Below are positions 15,473 through 23,887 of a DNA stretch of 51,521 bases, in pieces (within the stretch, counting starts at the first letter, position 1; each line of letters begins with the position of its first letter). Origin of the DNA: Campylobacter taeniopygiae (GTDB lineage Bacteria; Campylobacterota; Campylobacteria; Campylobacterales; Campylobacteraceae); assembly GCF_005406225.1 (NCBI RefSeq), contig NZ_NXLY01000012.1, positions 1 through 51,521 of the forward strand, given 5' to 3'. The notes under the pieces were generated by a model. It was not told where the DNA came from. It did no database searches and worked only from the letters and a program-made list of their open reading frames with translations. The position numbers were made by a program, and so were the translations under genes.

Positions 15473-16254
15473 CAATTTTTCCTTAAATCAAAAATATTAA
15501 AATTTAAAGCATTATCATTACAAACTTCTATACACCTACCGCATCTTATACATTCTCCCGAAGTTACTTTCGCATCTTCTCTTCCAATCATCCATAAAAC
15601 TTGTTTTTCTGGACAAATTCCAACACAATGATAACATTTCGTACAATTTTGACTTTTATGCTGAATTTTTAGCAAAGCAAAACGAGAGATTAAAGCATAA
15701 AAAGCACCCAAAGGGCAAATATGAGAACAAATCGCCCTAGGACTTAAAAAAGTATCTATGCAAAAAATTACAAAAGCGATAAATATCCAAGAAGTAGTAC
15801 CAAAAATAATTCCTCTATGTACAATCCCTATATAAGAAAAACTTTCAAAAATGGGCAAAGACAATACAAAAGAAAGAATTAAAACCAAAAATAAAACATA
15901 ATAGCGAAATTTTTTATTTAAAATTAAAAATTTACTATTCTTAAATCCAAATTTAGAACGAATAAAAGCAGCAAAATCTGTGATTAAATTTATAGGACAC
16001 ACCCAAGAACAAAAAGCCCTGCCTAAAAAAATTCCATAAAGAATTGCAATGATTATAGCGCCAAATAATGCAGTCAAATCAACACTCAAACTCGCTAAAA
16101 AAATTTGCAAAATGGCAAAAGGATCACTTAAAGGTATAGTGCTAAAAAGTTTAGAAGAGCTCAAATCCCCTTTTAAAATAAATTCCATTGCCTTAAAACT
16201 AAAAAGAGATAAAATTCCTATTTGAACTATGCGTCTAGCAATCAAATATTTCAT
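15472..16254 (-). CDS. napH: NapH, membrane quinol-dehydrogenase subunit
   Basis: A 260-aa protein with four to five membrane helices in the first 180 residues, conserved C-S-W-V-C-P and C-S-H-I-C-P loops, and two C-terminal 4Fe-4S motifs (C-T-K-C-Y-H-C-V-G-I-C-P and C-I-R-C-G-R-C-I-E-V-C). NapH with NapG moves electrons from menaquinol toward NapB/NapA. With napC absent from this operon, as in other epsilonproteobacteria, NapGH is the expected quinol route. It overlaps napG by 4 nt. Confidence 0.92.
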   Translation of the reverse strand: MKYLIARRIVQIGILSLFSFKAMEFILKGDLSSSKLFSTIPLSDPFAILQIFLASLSVDLTALFGAIIIAILYGIFLGRAFCSWVCPINLITDFAAFIRSKFGFKNSKFLILNKKFRYYVLFLVLILSFVLSLPIFESFSYIGIVHRGIIFGTTSWIFIAFVIFCIDTFLSPRAICSHICPLGAFYALISRFALLKIQHKSQNCTKCYHCVGICPEKQVLWMIGREDAKVTSGECIRCGRCIEVCNDNALNFNIFDLRKN

Positions 16255-16994
16255 AAATTATCTCCTTCATTAAGATAATCTTGTGCTTTTTTAGCGTCAA
16301 AATGTTTAGAAGAATTAGCATTTTTTAAACGTTTTTCATCATCTTTATCCCAGCCTTTTACATAATGACTTGAATCTTTTCCTAAGATAAATTCACGCGG
16401 TAATACACGGATAGAAGGCGTTTGAGTAACACAAACCTTTTCACAAATTCCACAACCCACGCAAACATCATTATCAACAACAGGGATTAAAAAGGCATGT
16501 TTTGCTGTCCTTTCGTTTCTTTTATACTCTAATTTTAAAGCCTTATCGATCAAAGGACAAGCCCTTTGACAAGCGTCACATTGCAAACCCCAAAAAGCAA
16601 TACAAGCTGAAGAATCCACAACCGCAACACCCATTTTTAAAGACTCTATCCCTTGCTCTAAATGTTTTTTATCTAAGGCATCTGTTGGGCATTCCTTTAT
16701 ACAAGGAATGTCCTCGCAAAGATGACAAGGAATTTCTCTAGCTTTAAAAAAAGGTGTGCCAGTCTTTGGTTCATCTAATAAATCAGCAAGTTTTAAAGTA
16801 TCCCAAGGACAGGCTTTAACACAAAGCCCACAACGGATACATTTACTTAAAAATCTTTCTTTATTTTCAGCTCCAGGTGGAAGTAAATAAAAATCATCTC
16901 TAGCCTTTAATTTTATATTAGCTAAAAATCCTCCCGCTGTGCAAAGACAAGCACCCTTAAAAATAAAGCTAAAAAACTCTCTTCGTCCCTTCAT
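16251..16994 (-). CDS. napG: NapG, Tat-exported ferredoxin-type protein
   Basis: A 247-aa periplasmic iron-sulphur protein. It starts M-K-G-R-R-E-F-F-S-F-I-F-K-G, a Tat signal, which favours the ATG at 16994 over the TTG at 17003. Four 4Fe-4S sites are visible: C-I-R-C-G-L-C-V-K-A-C-P, C-H-L-C..C-I-K-E-C-P, C-D-A-C-Q-R-A-C-P and C-V-G-C-G-I-C-E-K-V-C. It partners NapH. The ribosome site AAGGG lies about 9 nt upstream, 17 nt after napA ends. Confidence 0.92.
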   Translation of the reverse strand: MKGRREFFSFIFKGACLCTAGGFLANIKLKARDDFYLLPPGAENKERFLSKCIRCGLCVKACPWDTLKLADLLDEPKTGTPFFKAREIPCHLCEDIPCIKECPTDALDKKHLEQGIESLKMGVAVVDSSACIAFWGLQCDACQRACPLIDKALKLEYKRNERTAKHAFLIPVVDNDVCVGCGICEKVCVTQTPSIRVLPREFILGKDSSHYVKGWDKDDEKRLKNANSSKHFDAKKAQDYLNEGDNL

Positions 16995-17011
16995 TTTTAT
17001 CAACCCTTAGA

Positions 17012-19786
17012 TTAAGCCTTGTAAATTTTTACCGCACATTTTTTATAATCAGTTTGTTTTGAAAGTGGGCAAGTAGCATCTAAAGTAACTTTATTGATGT
17101 ACACATTTTCATCAAACCAAGGAACATATACAAGACCTACCGGTGGTTTATTTCTTCCTCTCATATCAACTCTTGCTTTTACTTTACCACGACGTGACTC
17201 TATCCAAACCAAATCATCTTGTTTTAAACCTAATTTTTCTCCATCTTTTTCACTCATATAACAAAGTGCTTCAGGAACAGCTCTATAAAGCTCTGGAACA
17301 CGCATAGTCATCGTTCCACTATGCCAATGCTCTAAAACCCTACCCGTTGCTAACCAGAATGGATACTCTTTATCAGGTCTTTCTGGAGCTTTCATAAATG
17401 GTCTAAAGAAAATTTTTGCTTTATTTTTAATACTATGTGGTTTTTCATCAATCGGAGCTTTTAGATCACCATTTGCTAACATTTTATCAAATCCACCATA
17501 GAAAGCAAAATCAGAATTTGGAGAAGCTTTTTTAGCATAATAATCAAATTTAGTATTAAATCTCCATTGAGTTTCTTTGCCATTAACAACTGGCCATCTT
17601 AAACCCCTTACTTTATGGTAAGTATCAAATTCAGCCAAATCATGTCCGTGACCTAAACCAAATTTTCTATACTCTTCCCAAAGATATTTTTGAACAAAGA
17701 AGCCATAACCTTTAAATTCTTTTCCATCGCTGCCTTCGATTTTTCTTTCATCTCCGTTAGCATCGGTATTATCAAAACCTTTAGCGATTGGATCATTTGT
17801 TTTAAAGCTTCTTGCTTCTTTATTGGCAAATAATACATCAAATAAAGTATTATCTTCGTTATATCCCATAGCTTTTGCTTCTTCTAAGACGCTTGGTAAA
17901 GTGAGTTTATCATCAACTTTTTGCTCTTTCCAAACTTCTTTAAGTTTAAATCTTTTTGCAAATTCAAAAATTTGCCAAGTATCACTCATAGCAGCACCTA
18001 CTGGTAAAACTTGTTGTCTCCAATGCTGAGTTCTTCTTTCAGCATTTCCATAAGCACCCCATTTTTCATAAATCATAGCGCTTGGCAAAATAAGATCAGC
18101 TACTTTTGCTGAAATTCCTGGATAACAATCACTCACAACGATGAAATTATCCATATCTCTAGCGGCTTTAATCCAGTGATTTGCATTAGCAGTATTTTGC
18201 CACGGGTTATTTACTTGAACCCAAATAAATTTAATTTTACCATCCTCTAAATCTCTCATGATTCCAACAAAAGGAGAGCCTGGTTTTGGATTGATTGTTT
18301 TAGCTGGAACTTTCCATATTTTTTCTGAAATTTCTCTATGTTTTGGATTTGCCACAACCATATCAGCAGGCAAACGATGTGAAAAAGTTCCCACTTCTCT
18401 TGCTGTTCCACAAGCACTTGGTTGTCCAGTTAAAGAAAAGGCTCCAGAACCTGGTTTTGCTTGTTTTCCAAGTAATAAATGTACCATATAAGCTTGTTCA
18501 TTAACCCAAGAACCACGAGTGTGTTGGTTAAAGCCCATAGTCCAAAAACTTACTATCTTGCGATTTTTTTCTATGTATAATTTTGCTAATTGCTCAAGTT
18601 TCTTCTTAAAGTCTTCTAAAGATTCATCATCATCGCCTTTAGCAACTTTTGCTGTATATTCAAGTGTATAAGGAGCTAAACCTTTTTTAAATTCTTCAAA
18701 AGAGATTTCCCAGTTTTTATCCGCTACACCTTGATGTTTCATATGGAATTTATCACCCTTTTTTACTCCAAGATATGCTAAGGAAGTCGCCTCATCATCA
18801 TCTAAAGTGATTACATTTTCTTTTTCAACTGTATCTTTTTCACTGGCTTTAAATTTAGGGTGATTTGGATTATTTCTCATACCATAGCCGATATCAGCAT
18901 AGCCTGTTGCAAAAACACAATGCTTGTTAATAAATTCTTTATCCATTGCTTCTGGATGATTATAAACGATTTCTCTTGCGATATAGTTCCATATTGCTAA
19001 ATCGGTATTTGGTTTAAAAATAATTTCTATATCAGCAATATTTGAAGTTCTATTTGAATAGGTACTTAAATTAACAACCTTAACTTTATCAAGATTGCTT
19101 AATTTTCTATCACTTACCCTAGACCACAAAATAGGATGCATTTCTGCCATATTAGCACCCCAAGTAACGATAGTATCTGTAAGCTCTATATCATCATAAC
19201 AACCTGATGGCTCATCCACGCCAAAAGTTTGCATAAAACCTACAACCGCTGAAGCCATACAATGTCTTGCATTTGGATCGATATTATTTGTTCTAAAACC
19301 AGCTTTTGCAAGTTTTAAAGCTGCATAACCTTCCTGAATAGTATATTGACCACTACCAAAAATACCTACGCCACTTACGCCTAATTCATTATAAGCTTTT
19401 TTAAATTGTTTTTCCATTTCATCAAAGGCTCTTTTCCAAGAAACTTGTTGAAATTTACCTTTTTTATCAAATTCACCTTTATCATTGACACGCATTAAAG
19501 GCATAACAAGGCGATCTTCTCCGTACATAATTTTAGCATTAAAATATCCTTTGATACAGTTAAGACCACGATTAACTGGGGCTTCTGGATCTCCCTTTGT
19601 AGCGACTATTTTGCCATCTTTTCTAGCTATCATAATTCCACAGCCTGTTCCGCAAAATCTACAAACGGCTTTATCCCATTTCCAATTCTCTTCTTGCTTA
19701 GCAAGCATAGAAGTTGGCACGCTCAATCCTGCTACACTAGCAGCACTTGCAATAGCGGTATTTTTAATAAAATCCCTTCTATTCAT
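17012..19786 (-). CDS. napA: NapA, catalytic subunit of periplasmic nitrate reductase
   Basis: A 924-aa molybdoenzyme that reduces nitrate to nitrite in the periplasm. Residues 1-24 are a Tat signal (N-R-R-D-F-I-K). The 4Fe-4S cysteines are C42, C45, C49 and C77. C176 in N-A-R-H-C-M-A-S is the expected Mo ligand. Many molybdopterin-guanine-dinucleotide contacts follow ([19 protein letters not shown]). It is longer than E. coli NapA (about 828), as is usual in Campylobacter. It is the first gene of the operon, with a good -10 box 38 nt upstream. Confidence 0.97.
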   Translation of the reverse strand: MNRRDFIKNTAIASAASVAGLSVPTSMLAKQEENWKWDKAVCRFCGTGCGIMIARKDGKIVATKGDPEAPVNRGLNCIKGYFNAKIMYGEDRLVMPLMRVNDKGEFDKKGKFQQVSWKRAFDEMEKQFKKAYNELGVSGVGIFGSGQYTIQEGYAALKLAKAGFRTNNIDPNARHCMASAVVGFMQTFGVDEPSGCYDDIELTDTIVTWGANMAEMHPILWSRVSDRKLSNLDKVKVVNLSTYSNRTSNIADIEIIFKPNTDLAIWNYIAREIVYNHPEAMDKEFINKHCVFATGYADIGYGMRNNPNHPKFKASEKDTVEKENVITLDDDEATSLAYLGVKKGDKFHMKHQGVADKNWEISFEEFKKGLAPYTLEYTAKVAKGDDDESLEDFKKKLEQLAKLYIEKNRKIVSFWTMGFNQHTRGSWVNEQAYMVHLLLGKQAKPGSGAFSLTGQPSACGTAREVGTFSHRLPADMVVANPKHREISEKIWKVPAKTINPKPGSPFVGIMRDLEDGKIKFIWVQVNNPWQNTANANHWIKAARDMDNFIVVSDCYPGISAKVADLILPSAMIYEKWGAYGNAERRTQHWRQQVLPVGAAMSDTWQIFEFAKRFKLKEVWKEQKVDDKLTLPSVLEEAKAMGYNEDNTLFDVLFANKEARSFKTNDPIAKGFDNTDANGDERKIEGSDGKEFKGYGFFVQKYLWEEYRKFGLGHGHDLAEFDTYHKVRGLRWPVVNGKETQWRFNTKFDYYAKKASPNSDFAFYGGFDKMLANGDLKAPIDEKPHSIKNKAKIFFRPFMKAPERPDKEYPFWLATGRVLEHWHSGTMTMRVPELYRAVPEALCYMSEKDGEKLGLKQDDLVWIESRRGKVKARVDMRGRNKPPVGLVYVPWFDENVYINKVTLDATCPLSKQTDYKKCAVKIYKA

Positions 19787-19823
19787 ATACTATTCTCCTT
19801 TTAAAAAAATAAAAAGTCGGCTA

Positions 19824-19829
19824 ATTATA
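19824..19829 (-). promoter_or_regulatory. -10 box of the nap operon
   Basis: The minus strand reads TATAAT here (within GCTATAATTAG), 38 nt before the napA ATG, with an AT-rich upstream region. AAGGAGAA stands just before the start codon. I see no obvious CRP/FNR-type palindrome near it. The remaining spacer to 20017 holds no open frame. Confidence 0.6.
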
Positions 19830-20017
19830 GCAGTTAAATGTAAATTTTGTTTTATTTTTTCAAGTAAAGATAATAATTTTAAATATCTATTTTATAGCAT
19901 TTTTAAAAGAAATTTTTACAAAAAAGAAATAATATAAAACAATAAAAAAATACCCTAAAGGTTACATCTGTACCAAAAAAGAAAAAAATATATTTTAAAA
20001 GATTAGTTGTTTATAAA

Positions 20018-20039
20018 TGGTCACAAAAGCTTGTGACCA
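20018..20039 (-). terminator. terminator after tpx
   Basis: TGGTCACAA and TTGTGACCA form a perfect 9-bp stem with a 4-nt loop (AAGC), 12 nt past the tpx stop. On the minus strand it is followed by TTTATAAAC, a modest T-tract. Confidence 0.7.
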
Positions 20040-20050
20040 AAATATTTAGA

Positions 20051-20575
20051 TTAATGACAACCACAACCACCGCAACCGCAGCTATTGAAAAAAGAATCAA
20101 GTTTAGATATATCAGGCATTTCTGTGATTTCATTGACTAATTCTTTATAAGCGATTTTTCCATCTTTAATCACAAATACAGCACGAGCTAAAAGACCTTC
20201 TAATGCGGTATCTTCGATTAAAACTCCATATTTTTCACCAAATTCTTTAGAAACAAAATCACTAGCTACGGTTAAATTTTCTATACCTTCTGTACTGCAA
20301 AATCTTCCCATAGCAAAAGGTAAATCCATGCTCACTATAATAACTTCTGCTCCGTTATAACTTGCTACTTTTTTATTAAAATCTCTAGCCTCTGTAGCAC
20401 ATACTGGAGTATCAAGGCTTGGTACACTTAAAATAATTTGAGTTTTTCCAGCTGCACCGATTTCAACTAAACTTAAATCTTTTGCTTTTAAGCTTAATTT
20501 TGGTGCTTGATCTCCAACTTCTAAAGCATTTCCTTTAAGCTTTACTGGACTTCCTTTAAAATTAACTGAACTCAT
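20051..20575 (-). CDS. tpx: thiol peroxidase Tpx with a cysteine-rich tail
   Basis: A 174-aa atypical 2-Cys peroxiredoxin that removes hydroperoxides with thioredoxin. The active-site segment is S-L-D-T-P-V-C-A-T-E, with peroxidatic C59 and resolving C93 (F-A-M-G-R-F-C). The C-terminus is odd: it ends C-G-C-G-G-C-G-C-H, adding four cysteines (166, 168, 171, 173) and a histidine that most Tpx proteins lack. I recall a similar tail in C. jejuni. It may bind metal or be easily oxidised. It is transcribed alone from its own promoter, with AAGGAG before the ATG. Confidence 0.95.
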   Translation of the reverse strand: MSSVNFKGSPVKLKGNALEVGDQAPKLSLKAKDLSLVEIGAAGKTQIILSVPSLDTPVCATEARDFNKKVASYNGAEVIIVSMDLPFAMGRFCSTEGIENLTVASDFVSKEFGEKYGVLIEDTALEGLLARAVFVIKDGKIAYKELVNEITEMPDISKLDSFFNSCGCGGCGCH

Positions 20576-20597
20576 AATATTCTCCTTTATTTATAGT

Positions 20598-20622
20598 TTA
20601 AAACATTGAAATTATGTTTTAA
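20598..20622. promoter_or_regulatory. candidate operator in the tpx promoter
   Basis: TTAAAACAT (20598-20606) and ATGTTTTAA (20614-20622) are a perfect 9-bp inverted repeat with a 7-nt spacer. It lies between the -10 box and the start codon and covers the expected transcription start. The position suits a repressor site for a redox regulator such as PerR, CosR or RrpA/B, but I cannot match it to a known consensus. It could instead act as a leader hairpin. Confidence 0.5.
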
Positions 20623-20627
20623 GAGTA

Positions 20628-20633
20628 ATTATA
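20628..20633 (-). promoter_or_regulatory. -10 box of tpx
   Basis: The minus strand reads TATAAT (in AGATATAATTAC) 52 nt upstream of the tpx ATG. This is a strong Campylobacter sigma-70 -10 box, as expected for an abundant protein. Confidence 0.65.
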
Positions 20634-20661
20634 TCTTATGAATACTAATATTTTTTTAAAA

Positions 20662-22686
20662 TCAAAGTTTCTCCGCTTTGCAAAGTCCAGCTTCTATTAA
20701 GAAACATGAAGGAGCAAAAGAGGTTTTTTTATTTTTATCATATTTTGCATAACTAAGATAAAGTATATTTCTTGCTCTAGTGACTGCAACATAAAAAAGT
20801 CTTCTTTCTTCTTCTAAGCTTCCACCCGTCCCCATAAGTTTTTGATTAGGAAAACGACCTTGTGCAAGATCCACCACAAAAACAAGATCAAATTCTAAAC
20901 CTTTGCTTGCATGAACACTCAATAAGCTAACCCCTTTTTCGCTGCCCATTTCACTAGCACCTAAGGTTAAAAAATTGTAATATTTATAAATATCACTATA
21001 GTTTTTAGCAAGCTCTCTTAAGACGTTTAATTTGCCTTCTATTTTTTCTAAATTTTCAGCTTTTCTTGTTAAATCAACCTGCCCTGCTTTATTTGTTGCT
21101 CTTTTAATAGCGAGTTCTTCGCAAATTTCTCTATAAAAAGAATTTTGACAAATTAATTTTACCAAAGCTAAAGAGTGTTTAATCTCCATAGCTTCTTTTA
21201 AAAAAAAATAAATTTTTTCTAAATTTTTAGCACACAGATCATTGATTTTTGAAATTTTTAAAATAGGATGAGTATTAAATTCACTCTGTAAATTAAAACG
21301 TTTTTCATCTAATAATTCATCCAAATCTCCAAAAAGACCGAGTTGATAATTTCTTTTTTGATGATTTTGCAAATTCACGTTTTTATCAGGTTCTAAAAAA
21401 CCTTTGATTAAATTTCCATGTCCTAATTTCAAAAGTGCATCAAAAATTTCTTTTGCTAATACCCCGCCAACTCCTTTTGTGTATTGGATAAGATGGATAA
21501 AAGCCATGATATCTTTTGGATTAATCGCCAAGGCTAAAATAGCATTAAAAGCTTTAACCTCTAAACTTTCAAAAAAACTTCCACTACCTTTTCTAGTACT
21601 AGCAATCCCTTGCTCTCTTAAAGCCACCTCAATCCCATCAGCGCTTGAATTATTTCTAAAAATAACTGCAATTTCTTCTAAATTTACTCCACTTGTAAAT
21701 ATCATTTTAGCGATATTTTTATATTGATCAAACAATTCTTCAAAAGTCAATAAAGTTGGTGCTTTAAATTCATCTTTTCTTGTAACAACCAATTCTTTAG
21801 GATAAAGTCTTTCGTTGTTTAAAATCACTTTGTTTGCCAAAGCTAAAATGCTTCTTGAAGAACGATAGTTTTTATTTAAAGAAAATATTTTTGCATCCTT
21901 AAAACGCTCTTTAAAACTCCCGATAATATTAATATCTGCTCCATTAAAAGCATAAATACTTTGATCATAATCACCCACACAAAATAAACTTTTACTTTTA
22001 AAAGATTCAATTAAGGAGCTTTGCAAAGTATTTGTGTCTTGATATTCATCCACTAAAATTTCATCAAATTCATATTGTTTTTCTTTTAAAAGTTCTTTTA
22101 AATTTAAAAGTAAGTCGTTAAAATCAACATAATTAAAACGTTTTTTTTCATTTTCATATTCTTTAAAAATATCTTCATAAATTTCAGCATATATACTTTG
22201 TTCTTCATAATTTTTACAAAACCAAGTAAAAAAATCTTGATCATGTGCTTTATTTTGAAACAAAGAATACACATCATATAAATAACTTGCTTGATAAGGT
22301 TTTATATCGCTTAAATGTCTAAAAGTTCTTTTTTCATAAACGCTTCTAAGCAAAGTTTTTAATTCACTAGCTTGTTTTAAAATAATATCTTTATTTGCAT
22401 TTTTTAATAAAGTATAAGCCGTGCTATGAAAAGTTCCTGCAAGAATTTTATTTGTAATGCTTTTATCAAAAAAAATATTTAAACGACTGATCATTTCCTT
22501 ACTAGCTTTATTGGTAAAAGTTAAAAGCATTATTTTTTGCGGATCAACGCCCTTGCTTAAAAGATAGGATATTCTTGCAACGATAGTAGAAGTCTTTCCT
22601 GTACCCGCACTTGCGATTATTAAATTGTGTCCAAAATCAGCGGTTGCAGCTTGATACTGTTCCTCATTTAATCTAGAAAGTGGCAT
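20662..22686 (-). CDS. UvrD/Rep-family ATP-dependent DNA helicase
   Basis: A 674-aa superfamily 1A helicase. Visible motifs are the Walker A A-G-T-G-K-T near residue 27-32, L-V-D-E-Y-Q-D-T-N (motif II), G-D-Y-D-Q-S-I-Y-A-F (III), L-N-K-N-Y-R-S (IV), V-S-L-L-S-V-H-A-S-K-G-L-E-F (V) and Y-V-A-V-T-R-A-R (VI). It acts in repair or replication restart; whether it is the UvrD/PcrA or the Rep counterpart cannot be told by eye. It is divergent from the gene at 22812. C. jejuni 11168, as I remember it, has peb2 between this gene and tpx; here only 86 bp separate them. Confidence 0.9.
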   Translation of the reverse strand: MPLSRLNEEQYQAATADFGHNLIIASAGTGKTSTIVARISYLLSKGVDPQKIMLLTFTNKASKEMISRLNIFFDKSITNKILAGTFHSTAYTLLKNANKDIILKQASELKTLLRSVYEKRTFRHLSDIKPYQASYLYDVYSLFQNKAHDQDFFTWFCKNYEEQSIYAEIYEDIFKEYENEKKRFNYVDFNDLLLNLKELLKEKQYEFDEILVDEYQDTNTLQSSLIESFKSKSLFCVGDYDQSIYAFNGADINIIGSFKERFKDAKIFSLNKNYRSSRSILALANKVILNNERLYPKELVVTRKDEFKAPTLLTFEELFDQYKNIAKMIFTSGVNLEEIAVIFRNNSSADGIEVALREQGIASTRKGSGSFFESLEVKAFNAILALAINPKDIMAFIHLIQYTKGVGGVLAKEIFDALLKLGHGNLIKGFLEPDKNVNLQNHQKRNYQLGLFGDLDELLDEKRFNLQSEFNTHPILKISKINDLCAKNLEKIYFFLKEAMEIKHSLALVKLICQNSFYREICEELAIKRATNKAGQVDLTRKAENLEKIEGKLNVLRELAKNYSDIYKYYNFLTLGASEMGSEKGVSLLSVHASKGLEFDLVFVVDLAQGRFPNQKLMGTGGSLEEERRLFYVAVTRARNILYLSYAKYDKNKKTSFAPSCFLIEAGLCKAEKL

Positions 22687-22811
22687 TATACTCCTTGAAA
22701 AAAGTTAAAATTATAAAAAAAATTACTTAAAAATACAAAATTTAAATATTCTTTATATTTGATTGTAGTAAAATAAAACAATATTTTTAAAATAAAAAAA
22801 GGAAATTAAAA

Positions 22812-23858
22812 ATGAATTTTAAAGTTTTTTCTGTCATTGCTGGAATACTAATCGCCGTAATTTTAATACTTGGAGGAACGTATTATTACCTTTTTGAATA
22901 CTCAAAACCAAATTATTCTTACACCCCAACAAACAATTATGAAACTAATACACAATCAAATACATATGAGCAAAATTCATATTCTAATCAAATAAATAAT
23001 AATTATTCAAACAATGCTTATAACACCCCATCTTATCCAAGCTATAATCAAAAACAAGAAAGTAAAGTAGAAAGCAAAATAGACAATAGTACTGCTTTAA
23101 ACAATCAACAAGAGCAAAACATAAGCAAAGAAGTTGAAAAAAAATCAAGCGAAATCAAAGAACAAAATACAAGTGTGGCAAATAAAACAGAATCAAGCAA
23201 ACTAGCAGAAAAAACAGAAAAAAAAGTTGAAAGTAAAAAAGAGATCACAGAAGAAGAGAAAAAAGCAAAAATAGAAGCTTTAAATAAAGAAATAGAAAGA
23301 CAAAGAAAACTTCTAGAACAAGAAAAAGCTTTAAAAAATAAAACAGGTAAAAATGCTAAAAAACACAAGCTTAGCGTCGCTGAAGAATATTTAACCATCG
23401 GAAAAGATAGTCGCTTAGAACCTCAATTAAGCACCGAAGGTATGCAAGTATATATTTTAGATGGAAAATTTTTAAGTGATTATAGAATTAACTTGTTAAA
23501 AGAGATATTAGAGCCTATACAAACTAATGCTAAAGATTACAATCTAGCTATTTTTGTAAAAATGCTTCCAAAAGGCGAAATGAAACTAACTGTTTATAAT
23601 AAAGATATTATATTTTCGGATATGAGAAAAGCTTATAAATACATAAGTGTAGATAGAATCAAACCTTATATGGATAATCCTCAAGAAATTGATAGTCACA
23701 TCGCACGTGAGGAAAAAATCAAAAAAATCAGTATCCAAATCAAAAAAGAAGGAAAAGGTAGCGAATTTTCTAAGCACATCAAAAGTTTAAAAACGGGTGC
23801 TAATTTCGCACAATATTTCTTCCCATTCTGTGAAATGGTAGAAATTTCATCTAAATAA
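22812..23858 (+). CDS. membrane-anchored periplasmic protein of unknown function
   Basis: A 348-aa protein. Residues 7-28 form an N-terminal membrane anchor or uncleaved signal. About 30-80 is Asn/Tyr/Ser-rich and low in complexity, and about 100-195 is a Lys/Glu-rich charged helix, probably a coiled coil. A folded domain follows from about 197 to the end (Y-L-T-I-G-K-D-S-R-L, M-Q-V-Y-I-L-D-G). It matches Cj0776c of C. jejuni by position next to valS. No enzyme motif is visible. It is probably in one transcript with valS (29 nt gap), with AAAGGAAA upstream. Confidence 0.8.
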   Translation: MNFKVFSVIAGILIAVILILGGTYYYLFEYSKPNYSYTPTNNYETNTQSNTYEQNSYSNQINNNYSNNAYNTPSYPSYNQKQESKVESKIDNSTALNNQQEQNISKEVEKKSSEIKEQNTSVANKTESSKLAEKTEKKVESKKEITEEEKKAKIEALNKEIERQRKLLEQEKALKNKTGKNAKKHKLSVAEEYLTIGKDSRLEPQLSTEGMQVYILDGKFLSDYRINLLKEILEPIQTNAKDYNLAIFVKMLPKGEMKLTVYNKDIIFSDMRKAYKYISVDRIKPYMDNPQEIDSHIAREEKIKKISIQIKKEGKGSEFSKHIKSLKTGANFAQYFFPFCEMVEISSK

Positions 23859-23887
23859 TTTTTTATAAAATAAAGGTTATATTTATA

